In this document: piece after piece, positions 1 through 9,700 of the stretch
Layout: each line of letters starts with the position of its first letter
Position numbering within the stretch: position 1 is the stretch's first letter
Assembly: GCA_003008705.1 (NCBI GenBank)
Contig: PDUO01000043.1
Span: 97,307-161,306 of the forward strand
Reading direction: 5' to 3'
Length of the DNA: 64,000 nt
From: Pezicula radicicola
Taxonomy: Eukaryota; Ascomycota; Leotiomycetes; Helotiales; Dermateaceae
Made by a program: the position numbers and the translations under genes
The notes under the pieces: model-generated
Database searches by the model: none
Told to the model about the DNA's origin: nothing
The model's input: only the letters and a program-made list of their open reading frames with translations

Positions 1-1310
1 AGATTAACTAGAATATTCTACTTATACTAGGATAGATAGAGTTTCTAATAGTTTCTATTAAATAATTTATAAGAGTCTTTATATAGAATATATTTTAAAA
101 TAACTTTTATATATTTAATTTATTAATAGTCTTCTTTAGTATATCTCTTATAGATCTATATTTTAGTATACTAGTAAGCTTTATAACTAGTGATTTTCTA
201 GTAATTATAGTATTAATTTAGATAGTCTTAGTATTTAAAAGTCTTAGTATATCCTAATTCTCCTCTAGTATAGAAAAACCCTTCTTAGAGAAAGTATCTT
301 ATATCTAATTCTTTAGTAAGATATATAACTATAGAGTTATATACCTTTAGTATAACTCTATTACTAAGCTATACTATCTTTATAACCTAGGTATTATTTT
401 CTTTACTAAGGGCTTTAATAACTCTAGTTTAGATATTATCTATCTTATCTAATATAACTATATAATTAATACTATCTATCCTAATAGAATATAAGTTATC
501 TTAAAGAATCTATACTTCTTATATTAGATTTACTTCTATTACTTATTTTATCTTTTTATATTTAACTTTATCTCTATAGATAACTCTAACCTAGTATAGA
601 TTCTTTAGATCTATTATTATTACTTAGTATTATTATATAGTATTATCTTATTTATTATATATTCTATTCTCTACTATCTTCTAAATTACTTCTATAGAGA
701 CTTAGTTATTTACTTTAACTTTAACTCTAGAGGTATTAATTATATAGTATAGTATATTAATAAAATTAAATAATATAATATTTAAAAATAAGAGTATTTA
801 TATATTACTTAATTAACTAGTTAGTATAGTATATATAACTTTTATATAAGATAGATTAGAGTTATTATTTTCTAATATAAGAGTTATAATATTATCTATT
901 ATTTATTATTTTATCTTATATAACTCTTTTTTAACTATTTAGTATTCTCTTTTAATAACTTCTAGTTCCTTTCTTATATAAGTAAGTTTTACTTTTATCT
1001 TCTTATTATATATATTTTACTTTATCTATTCTTTTAGAAAAGTCTTAAATATACTAATTTATTTATTTATTTATTTTTAAATATTTTCTAGTACTATCTA
1101 TTTATTAACTCTAAATCTCTTATTTAATCTTCTTACTTTAAATATATTCTAATTTACTTTATTCTACTTAACCTTTATATTTAGTTTCTATAAATATCTC
1201 TATAAATAGATATTAAGATCTTCCTTATTAGATATAACTATAATTATATCTATTATAATTATCTTCTATTATAGTATCTTTATAATATATATCTATTTAG
1301 GCTTCAGGGT
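1..1310. repeat. AT-rich RIP-eroded repeat block (left edge)
   Basis: The stretch is almost pure A/T with TA steps everywhere and nearly no CA or TG dinucleotides, the product expected when C is mutated to T at CpA on both strands (repeat-induced point mutation). No gene can be read. Composition changes abruptly near 1310, where CA, TG and GC-rich words return. The identity of the original element is not readable. The block continues beyond the window. Confidence 0.85.
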
Positions 1311-2176
1311 ATATAGAGTTACTTAGGAAGTAGGGATATCCTCCGTTAGTTCATTCTCACTGTCCTCATCACTATCCCCAGTCTCTACAGTCTATATAGT
1401 CAGGACCACAAAGGGGTTTCTAGTCACTAGGTTCTCGATTATCGTTATTACTCTATATAACCTCGCTTCACTCACTATACAATACATCAAACACATCTCA
1501 CCATCTCCTACTTCCATTCCCCACGTTGCACACTCCTAGAATAAGATGATTGAAATACTTTAGGTAATAGTTCTCCTCGGTCCTTCGCTTCAGAGTATTA
1601 CAGTTTGGTGTGCAAATCTGATTGTATACAGTTGCTAACAAAATCGGCTTCCCCTCAGCTTACTGTGAAAGTTTCAGCCGAGCTCGGTAGACAGGGATAC
1701 CCACAAGCGCCTTACTAGAATAGGCTAGGCGCTGAGTCCGCGGGAATGTATAATTCAGTTATATATTCGAGCATGGCGCTAGATGAGGCTGAGCGCAGCA
1801 GCCGGGCCGAACGTCATAAACACGCAACCTGATCAACTTCTCCCACAAGCTTCACTGTGCGGCAGACCATTTACGCGCTATTGACCTGGCTTGGCGATAC
1901 AGGAAATAGTAGCGACCGCGTAGCTGATACAGTAGATCAAATCAAATCAAATCAAAACGAAGACAACCGGCGACACGCCACTATCACTGCGAACCATCGT
2001 GGTAATCGAAGAGAGAGAAAACAATCTGCGTTTTAATGGTACGAGTCTCAGATGTTTCTAGATCTCTGCGTGGCCGAACGTTTGGTCGGCGTATCCTAGG
2101 CTTGATAACAAGGCTGACGATATCCTCAGGTCTCTTTTACTTCAGCGAGCATAGAGTTGTACGTCACTCAACCGCA
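1311..2176. other. Upstream region of the gasdermin-like gene; no gene seen
   Basis: This is GC-balanced sequence between the RIP-eroded block and the first gene. I see no convincing coding frame at 1311-2035. The minus-strand reading of roughly 1330-1500 is open between TAG codons and acidic, and may be a transposon remnant. The last part (1900-2176) is a plausible promoter and 5' leader. An open frame continues upstream of the chosen start from 2036, but those 47 codons do not look like part of the conserved protein. Short inverted repeats such as AGCGCCT...AGGCGCT near 1710-1735 are present, with unknown meaning. Confidence 0.5.
1936..1955 (+). repeat. (ATCAA)4 microsatellite in 5' region
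   Basis: Four perfect tandem copies of ATCAA lie about 220 bp upstream of the chosen start of the gasdermin-like gene. They probably lie in its promoter or 5' leader. This is a simple sequence repeat with no known role. Confidence 0.9.
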
Positions 2177-3022
2177 ATGGGTGAAACCAAAACCTACTTC
2201 CTAGCTCCAGAGTTTGGGATTCTTCCCAACGGTTCCATTGCTCTAGGCAACATAATTGAGCATCCCGCCAGTCCAACCCGTGTTCTCAGCCGTCTCGACC
2301 CTCCCCTGCCGTCGGAAAAAATAAATACATCGAAAGAGAAGAACAACGCTTACTCAAGATCCCACGGCGGGAGCATTGATGCCAACATCTGGACCCGTTT
2401 CTTGCAGGTTGGTTCTACAGGAATTGGCGGAGGTGGTGGGCGGGATGCAACAACGGATTACACTATGAGTGGGCTTGAGACACGCATGTTCAAACACGAT
2501 CCGACAGACGCGGAGGCCACTGAACGGACGAAAGACCCCAACGTGCAGGCCGCGATGGATAGCGGCCCCTTTGGCAGCCAGCCTGTGTATATGGTTACAG
2601 CAATAAAGATCGCGCGGGATTTCTGCTATACGCGTGGAACTGGATCGCATATTGAGGGGCATGCCAACGCTGCCGGGGCGGTGTCGGCTGATATATCCGT
2701 GGGTGGAGATGTGGACGCCGAGCATCACAGGGAGGAGCTTGACTCAGCCGAGTCAATGGATGACATCGTGTTTGCCTTTCGATTGCACATCATCTCGAAG
2801 AAAGGGTGGAGAAAGAATCGGACTGAGGCTCACCTTTTCAAATCTAAGGCGGCGTTCTTGACCGACGACAACGGTGGATCTGCCGATGCGGAAACGATGG
2901 AAGTATCTGCAACCACAGAGGACGACTTGACTGAATTGTCTCTGGAAGGTGTTTCGATCTCTACTGAGAACATTACAGATGGTGAAGAAAGCTGCGTGTG
3001 TATTTCTCTGACGGAAACATGA
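2177..3022 (+). CDS. Predicted gasdermin-like pore-forming cell-death protein (HET-Q1/RCD-1 type)
   Basis: Single-exon frame of 281 residues from the ATG at 2177, in good context (CCGCAATGG). The frame is open from 2036, but the conserved family start is MGETKTYFLAP, so I chose 2177. What is visible: an N-terminal strand-rich segment with ALGNII followed by a proline-rich loop; LETRMF and KDPNVQAA around residues 100-125; a PVYMVTAIKIAR segment near 136-147; a glycine/alanine-rich hairpin region; and DIVFAFRLHII near 196-206. It ends in an acidic tail of about 75 residues. The paired VY(M)VT... and (V)FAFRL strands resemble the membrane-inserting core of gasdermin N domains, and the length is close to that of HET-Q1 as I remember it. 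In that family a C-terminal tail is cut by a neighbouring subtilisin-like protease to free a pore-forming fragment that kills the cell. The convergent neighbour here is exactly such a protease, which supports the call. It appears intact. No signal peptide is seen. The alternative is a conserved ascomycete protein of unknown function. Confidence 0.62.
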   Translation: MGETKTYFLAPEFGILPNGSIALGNIIEHPASPTRVLSRLDPPLPSEKINTSKEKNNAYSRSHGGSIDANIWTRFLQVGSTGIGGGGGRDATTDYTMSGLETRMFKHDPTDAEATERTKDPNVQAAMDSGPFGSQPVYMVTAIKIARDFCYTRGTGSHIEGHANAAGAVSADISVGGDVDAEHHREELDSAESMDDIVFAFRLHIISKKGWRKNRTEAHLFKSKAAFLTDDNGGSADAETMEVSATTEDDLTELSLEGVSISTENITDGEESCVCISLTET

Positions 3023-3335
3023 TGGTGTAGTCTACGCAGGAGAACGTTCCCTATCATAAGTTTAGAAATGAATGGTAGTCGATTTTTAGTTAGTCTAGCT
3101 GAGTTCATCGATGTTTCGAGCTGTGAAATTGGTAATATGGTATGGATTTTGTGACAGGCGAAGGTCAACTTGTCTATTTTGTTATTGGACAGTAATGATT
3201 ATATTCTACTCATCTGATTCTCAAATGCTCAAATTGAAGTCTAGCAAAAATATGGGCGATTTCGGCTACATAGCATTCGATGAAAAGGACGTATGACCTG
3301 GTATGCTCCATAAAGAATGCAATTCGTCCCTTCAT
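3023..3335. other. Convergent intergenic region
   Basis: These 313 bp separate the stop codons of the gasdermin-like gene and the S8 protease gene, which face each other. The region must hold both 3' ends and is moderately AT-rich. I see no conserved coding; short open frames here have no family features. Confidence 0.6.
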
Positions 3336-6300
3336 TCAACCTTTATCCCTGGTAGCCAGATCCATCATCGACCTCCTGTTACTATCTTTAACATGATCCC
3401 CTAAAAACTTGCGTGGACATATGTAATGGAAACCACCACAGTCCTCCGATATATACTTAAATAGAGCGACCATTCCCTCTTGCGTTTGCAACCTTCGAAG
3501 AGTCTTATCGTCAAGTTTGTCATCTGCATCCGCATATCCAAGCAGCATGGCAGCCATCCCCGCTGCGATTGGAGTGGCAGCGGAGGTCCCAGACAGAATT
3601 TTCCCTTGGGGGTCTGACTTTAACCATGCAGCCGGTACTTCTGTCCCTAGAGTTCCAAACGCCTCACCGTGATTTCCAACGGGGGGGTTGCGCTCCCAAG
3701 GAGCCCCGCTTGGATGCGTGGCACGGATTGAAATGACATGTTCGTGTGTGGCAGGAAACTGCTCTGGGCCGTTCGCGCCCGAGTTTGAAGCAGCGCTAAA
3801 GAATAATATTCTCTTCTCACGATTGAGAACCGCCTTAAGGATGGCTAAGCTGATAACTTGCTTATCACGTACGAGACGTTCCTGGGGGAAGCCAAATGAC
3901 ATTGTCACAATGTCAGCTACGCACTCGCCGGTCGCCCAGGTGATGGCCTAGGTATGTTAGTTATTGTTTCATTTCAAAACGAGGATTAGCGGAAATACCT
4001 TCGCAATGTTCTCGCTCGAAGCTTCCAGACTTGCAGTATTTTTTGCCACGCGCGCGACATATATTTCCGCAGCTGGTGCCAGTTTCATGGCCAGGGAGAC
4101 CACGTAACTTCCGTGGCCGTCATTGTCTACTGGCTTTTCCGAGACGCCGAGACAATCAAGCCAATTATTGCCCGACTTCAATTGATGTTTTCGAGAGCGA
4201 TTCTGGAAGAAAATTGCCTCATTGTCATACCCGGTATCGAGCACAGCAATCTTAATTGGTGATCGATTGCGACTCTTCTCACATATGTTTCGAAATGCGG
4301 TTGACGTGAGTATAGCGTCCAGCCATTCCTTTGATTCTTTCCTACAGGTTATTAGCAACAATTATGGCAACGAAAGCTCGTAAGACAAAGGTCAGAAGAG
4401 CAGGAAGTAAAGATAGATAGTGAAAGTTTTGGCGTCAGAGCGGAGAAGGAGATGCTTTCCACGAACTGTGATGGAGTCAAACCCTGCTTCACATCTGCTG
4501 TCTCTGTAGTGGCACCAGAAATAGCTGCAGTATTCGCGATCTCGAGGTTGACGGTCGATTTGTCGATTTCGGCATTCTGCAGTAGTTTCTCCAAGGGTGC
4601 CACGACTTTCTGATAAAGAAACTCACGCCGCAATTTAATTTGAACATCCATTGGAAGCTCATCGATTGATCTCATGTCAACAACCTCCTTATCTCGCTTC
4701 TCGTCACTATTCAGCAGGGTGTCAAACAAGGCCCATTCGTTGAACAGTTTCAATATTTGAAAACAGCTCTTTACTGCCTCTTTGTAAATATTGACCTGGT
4801 CTTTGTCGCGTATGTCAAAATCTGGCCAGTTCCTTTCATCCATTGTCTTCAATGCTTGCATGCATTCGTGGTTTATTGCCTTGGCTATGGCTATGCCATC
4901 GCGAACACTCGGGTCTGGCTGATTTGGAATTGCTGCTCCACTAGCACTATAACCGCGACCTAGCTCAAGGAGAAGATTCCCAAGAGCCCGCACACGCGGA
5001 TATTTATGTATAGTAAATTTCACTTCGTGGGTTTCTGGGCAATTGTCTTTAGAGCTATCAAATTGGAGGGCAAAGCACGGATTGGAAGTGTTCGGTATCG
5101 ACAAGCACGAAGACTCATCGCGATTAGAATTGGCCTCTGGCATGAAATGGATGGAATCGCTGGTCCACGGTTTCTTCATCCAGTCCGAATTGTAGTACAG
5201 CCAAATTGAACGTGCCACTGAGTAGGCAAGCCTCAGTCTTATCTTTGTCGACAACTGCTCTGTTCTGAGCACTTGGGCTAAAGAGATGCTCGTGGTCGGG
5301 CCGATGCGTGGTTCAACCTCCACTGCATCATTAAGCTCGATGAAGGCCTCGTTTTCGACACGAAAACACAGTCGTACTTCATCAAGATCTCTTTGAAGAA
5401 AATCGCAGAACTCTCTCGCTTCCAGTACAGTCTCACTTCCCGCGGGAAGTGTAGTTTGACTCTTGGTGGAATCTCCGCTGATGTGGTTGGTAGAATGACT
5501 GGTGTTCACGGGAGCCGAGGCTGCTACTGCTCTGCTGTTTGAAGGGTCTTCGTCTCTCGTCCTCGTGGTAGTACCTTTCCACCTCAGATCCCGTTCCGTA
5601 CCACGTTTTGTAGCCTTTTTGGGAGTGTTGGAAACGGCCAGGTTTGGGACGTATAATCGCAAGTGCTGCCAGTATGATTTCGTTTGGCTTTCAAATGGCT
5701 CGAGCATCCGCGAGAATGATATGTCAAACTGAGTTAACCCTTTGTTGGGCACAACGGTCTCAGGCATAACGCTCAGCCTTACCGCATGATACGCAGTAAA
5801 GCCGTTCAATCCCGCATTGACATTGCAATTGCAATACCTAGAATGGTCGTACAATGCCTTGTATAGACGCTGGACAACGCCATCCGGGGGCTCGTAAAGT
5901 CGTTCCCGCGGTTCATGTTTTGTTTTAGCCGCATCTTTTGGCGCTTCCGAATTAGTCGTCCCTCCACTTTTCGCCTTGACCAGTTTGTCCACGATGTCTT
6001 TGAACTGTTTTTTGACATTCGGGTTTGCGGATGCGTACTTTCTAAGGCCCTTTTGGAGGACTTCCTGGGTTCCTTTTGCACGTTTTTGAGCTTCTACTGT
6101 ATCCGTAGTGTCAACCAGTTTTCCATCTGCGAGCCGCAGAGCCGCTAGAGCCGTGAGTGTGGGGTAAGGGCTTTTGGGGTTTGGGGCTGGCTTGCCGCTG
6201 ATGTGGCACTACCGAGGTCATTAGCCATGTTTAAGAAGTAGTCGTGAAAGCAGTTATACCTCCAAATGTTCCAGAAACCTTTTGGTCAGCCGTGGCGACT

Positions 6301-6505
6301 GTGACACGGTAGTATCGGGGCGGCTCAGTCGGCTGTGGACCGAGTGCAGTTGCGTGGAGAGGGTGGAGAGGTTGACTGCGATCTTGTCGCGATCAGCGGA
6401 CTTGGAGTTCTTGGCCAGCTTCACGCTCAGACTTGACGCTATCACGGCAAGCTTTTCTGCCACCTCTTGCGCTGTTTCCAGCGCATTGGCAGCATGGCTC
6501 GACAT
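3336..6505 (-). CDS. Subtilisin-like serine protease (S8) with DUF7580-type N-terminus, HET-Q2-like
   Basis: Predicted four-exon gene of about 980 residues: exons 6505-6260, 6208-4467, 4341-3999 and 3947-3336. Introns: 6259-6209 (GTATAA...CTAATGAC...TAG), 4466-4342 (GTTCGT...GCTAATAAC...TAG) and 3998-3948 (GTATTT...ACTAAC...CTAG). All phases join cleanly. The start is the ATG at 6505 (MSSHAANALETAQEV). Residues 1-80 are helical; a low-complexity linker follows. The middle (about 350-560) has the LAQVL...RLRLAYSVARSIWLYY and YPRVRALGNLLLELGRG pattern of DUF7580. The peptidase domain carries the complete triad and oxyanion residue: Asp in IAVLDTGYD (about 698), His in NDGHGSYV (about 739), Asn in SAASNSG (about 832) and Ser in LSGTSAATP (about 899). 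There is no signal peptide, so it is cytosolic and not a secreted digestive subtilase. Tail-to-tail with the gasdermin-like gene and head-to-head with the NLR gene, it fits the HET-Q2-type activator of a gasdermin-like protein. Splice sites are read by eye; the 125-nt middle intron is the least certain. Confidence 0.82.
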
Positions 6506-6751
6506 CTCGAGGCAGCCACACAGCACACTGTGCACGAGACGAAGTCCGCCGTAGGAGACGACGCTTCATCAGCTTCGAGCCTCGAGCTGAGACTTGTGAG
6601 GCTGAAGGCCTCGAGGTTGTTCGGCAGTTACCGGATCACGTGATGACCCCGCGACTTCACTTGTGCAAGATATCTACCGCAAATCCAACATTATCGTAAA
6701 GGCTCCATAGCAACATTTGGCCATCGAGCAGCTTCTGCAGGCTGGCTGGGC
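6506..6751. promoter_or_regulatory. Short shared promoter between S8 protease and NLR gene
   Basis: Only 246 bp separate the start codons of the S8 protease (minus) and the NLR-type gene (plus), so both must be driven from this segment or from overlapping 5' leaders. It contains CACGTG-like and CG-rich words (for example ATCACGTGATG near 6635-6645), which could bind a basic-helix-loop-helix or bZIP factor. No TATA box is assigned. A head-to-head layout suggests co-regulation, which is an inference. Confidence 0.45.
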
Positions 6752-9700
6752 ATGAGTCCACCGCCGCCATCCACAGCGATTCGCAAGGCCACTGAGGATT
6801 GCCGGCGTTGTTTAGAGGAATGCGTGCTGATCCCAAGGCTGATGAATAATGAGTGGGCCGAAAACCGAACTGTTGACTTCAATCTTTGGATTGCAGGTAT
6901 TGGTGCATTGGCAGGGAAAAATGCTTCTCTGGATGCCAGACTGAGCTCGTAACCAGAGACGAGTTTGATAGTGGTTAACTTGTTGATTTTATTCAAGATG
7001 TTTCTTGAACGATGCAAGGCCCTAGGTGAGTTTGCCCAGCCGCAGGAAACCACTTTTACTTAGAACTTCAACAGCGTCGCAGGAAGTCGAGCCTGACATT
7101 CTTCACAGCCCTCCTATAGATCAGGAATTTGGGCCCTTGACCTTTTCCCGGCGAAGCAGCCTCTCCAGCCAGGGCAGCCCTGAAAGCCCTCTTACATCCC
7201 TCTCCCAAATATCAAGCTCCCGATCAGCTGACATTGGCGAGTCCGAGGAGTCATCAGATTCAGGGTCCAGCAACGCATCCGAAACGGGCGATTTAAAACC
7301 GAGTTCTGCTCTAGCACAAGCAAGAAGGAATGCTGAGACTACCCTGGACAATCTTACAATGGTAGCCTTTGCCATTCGGAGATCCGGCACATCATCTCGA
7401 CTGCTAAAAGCAGATGCAACCTTTAACCCAGACAGCGAAGAATTTCTCAGATTGCGTAATCAACTCACATTCGTCTTGCTTGCTGAAAATCGGGATCCGA
7501 TTGCAATCAAGGAGCTGGCAGAAAAGACAGCCGATGGGCCTGCTGTATTCTCCACGGACGCTTCAGCGATGAGCGAGGTTCAGCAACGCTTGGTCGAAGC
7601 ATGCTTAAGGCGGTTCAACCGATTTCGGTACGCTCAAACGCATGCAACGAAACTCGGGACTCTTCGGGAGGAGCAGCTACCCGAACCTACACCCGAGCCC
7701 AGGCTACCCGATCAGTCACCCTTGCCCAAGGATCAGCCTCCGGGACCTGCTCCAGCGAGGCAACCCAGCCCACAGCAGTCACGGGCGCCTTCCGCAGCAC
7801 GAAAGGGGGGCGTTGTTACGGAAACTATGGCATCTGAATTTGCCAGCGCGTTGCACCAAAAGCTGGTTGATAACTCTACACCATCTCAGCAGTCGAATAC
7901 AGAGATCTCCACAAATGCATCCAGACTACAATATCCAAGTCCTCCAAAGGTCCATGGTGATCAGCAAAATTTCAGATGTCCGTGCTGTTGTCAGATACTT
8001 CCTCGGATGGTACTAGGACGCCGGAAATGGAGGTTAGTACCTTACAAGATTGAAACTCACTCCGAACTCGTGTAGAACTGACTACTGTTACATATATAGG
8101 AAACACATATCGGAAGATCTATCCCCATACACATGCATATTCGATGGCTGTTCAAAACCTGATGTGTTGTACATCACCCAAGACGCCTGGCTGAACCACA
8201 TTCAGAAAGAACACTCCACCACCATCTGGACTTGTGTGATGTGTGATACCTCAGAAAGCTTCCCTAACAGTGAAGACTTTACTGAACACATCAAATCGGA
8301 GCATCATGAGACCGTACCAAGCGACGAAATAGCCACGATACTTTCCATGTGCTCGATCACCTCCCCGGGGACTATTAGCTCATGTCCATTATGCCGATGG
8401 ACTGATGCTGAACATGGAAAGACTGTTGAACCCAACAGCCTACTTGAGCATATTGCCGAGCACATACACTCATTCTCTCTTCGATCATTACCTTGGCCTC
8501 CTTTGAGCGAAGAAAGCAAAAGAACGGCCATTAAAAACTCAGGTGGTAAATCATACATTGAAATCTGGCTCGACAAGCAGCTTTCGCAACATCCATGTGA
8601 TGAACCAGACGAAGAACATACGGCCATAACCGGAACTGTAGTCAAGAAACACCTAGAGAAAGCGTCCGCTTTCTTCGCATCATCTGCGCAAGACATGTGT
8701 ACGGATATCGACGAGAAACCAATACATGAAGATTACTTCTACGATAATGCCTACTTTGGCGACAGCACTCAGTGCTCTTCGGTTGCAGAAAACCAAAACG
8801 ATTTGGACGACTCGTCCTGCATTACTTACGACATGCCGAAAGTCCACGGTGTATTGACTGAGGATCCTGAGAACCTGTCACCAGAAGATCGAGTTGACCC
8901 ATGGCCTCTCGACCAACCCAAGATTTGTCTGTTGTCTCTGGATGGTGGCGGGATACGGGGGATCTCGATGCTGCTGATCCTTAAAGAGTTGATGACCCGA
9001 CTGAATCAAGGCCTCGAAGCGGCTAATATCGAAACAATCAAACCGTGCCATGTATTTGATCTCATCGCCGGCACTGGTGTAGGAGGGTGCGTAGTTCTTC
9101 TACATTCCGCGGTGTATACTAATGGGCCTAGGTTGATCGCGATCATGCTTGGGCGTCTCGAAATGGATGTGGACGAATGCATTTCTGCTCTCAACCACTT
9201 GACGTTATTATGCTTCAAAAGTAAATCAAGTCTACTTAGTGATCATTTGGGCTTGGCTCCTAGAAAGAGGACAAAGTCCATTGCACTAGCTCAACTAGCA
9301 AGACTTGAGACAGCAATCATGGAGTTGATAACAGCTCGCGGGATCTCGGCATCACAGCGCCTGAACAGTGGGTCCTCACAAGAGTGCAAAGTGTGAGTGG
9401 TTTCCACCTGAAGATAGAATGAGCTTATAATAACCAGGTTTGTGTGCGCCACCGAAATCTACGCCAAAAAACCTACATGCCTCAGAAGCTACAGCTTGCC
9501 CATTCACGACGATATTCCGGCCACTATTTGTGAGGCTGCTCTGGCAACAGTCGTCTCATCTATGGAAGACTACTTCACACCGGTCCAGATAGGCGCCATC
9601 AAGTTTGCAGACGGTGAATTATCTGACAACAACCCTGTTCGCGAAGTATATGAAGAAGCATCCAAAATGTGGTACCACAAGCCTGGAGATCCGAAGTCTG

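Noticed and set aside
2354..2728. Minus-strand open frame of 124 codons inside the gasdermin-like gene
   Set aside because: It is antisense to a conserved frame and shows no motif or codon pattern of its own.
6433..6699. Plus-strand open frames around 6282-6699
   Set aside because: They overlap the first exon of the S8 gene and the short promoter, and lack features; they are shadows.
6691..7053. Minus-strand 120-codon frame opposite the NLR first exon
   Set aside because: The plus strand codes the conserved NEWAENR...LERCKAL segment here, so the minus frame is a shadow.
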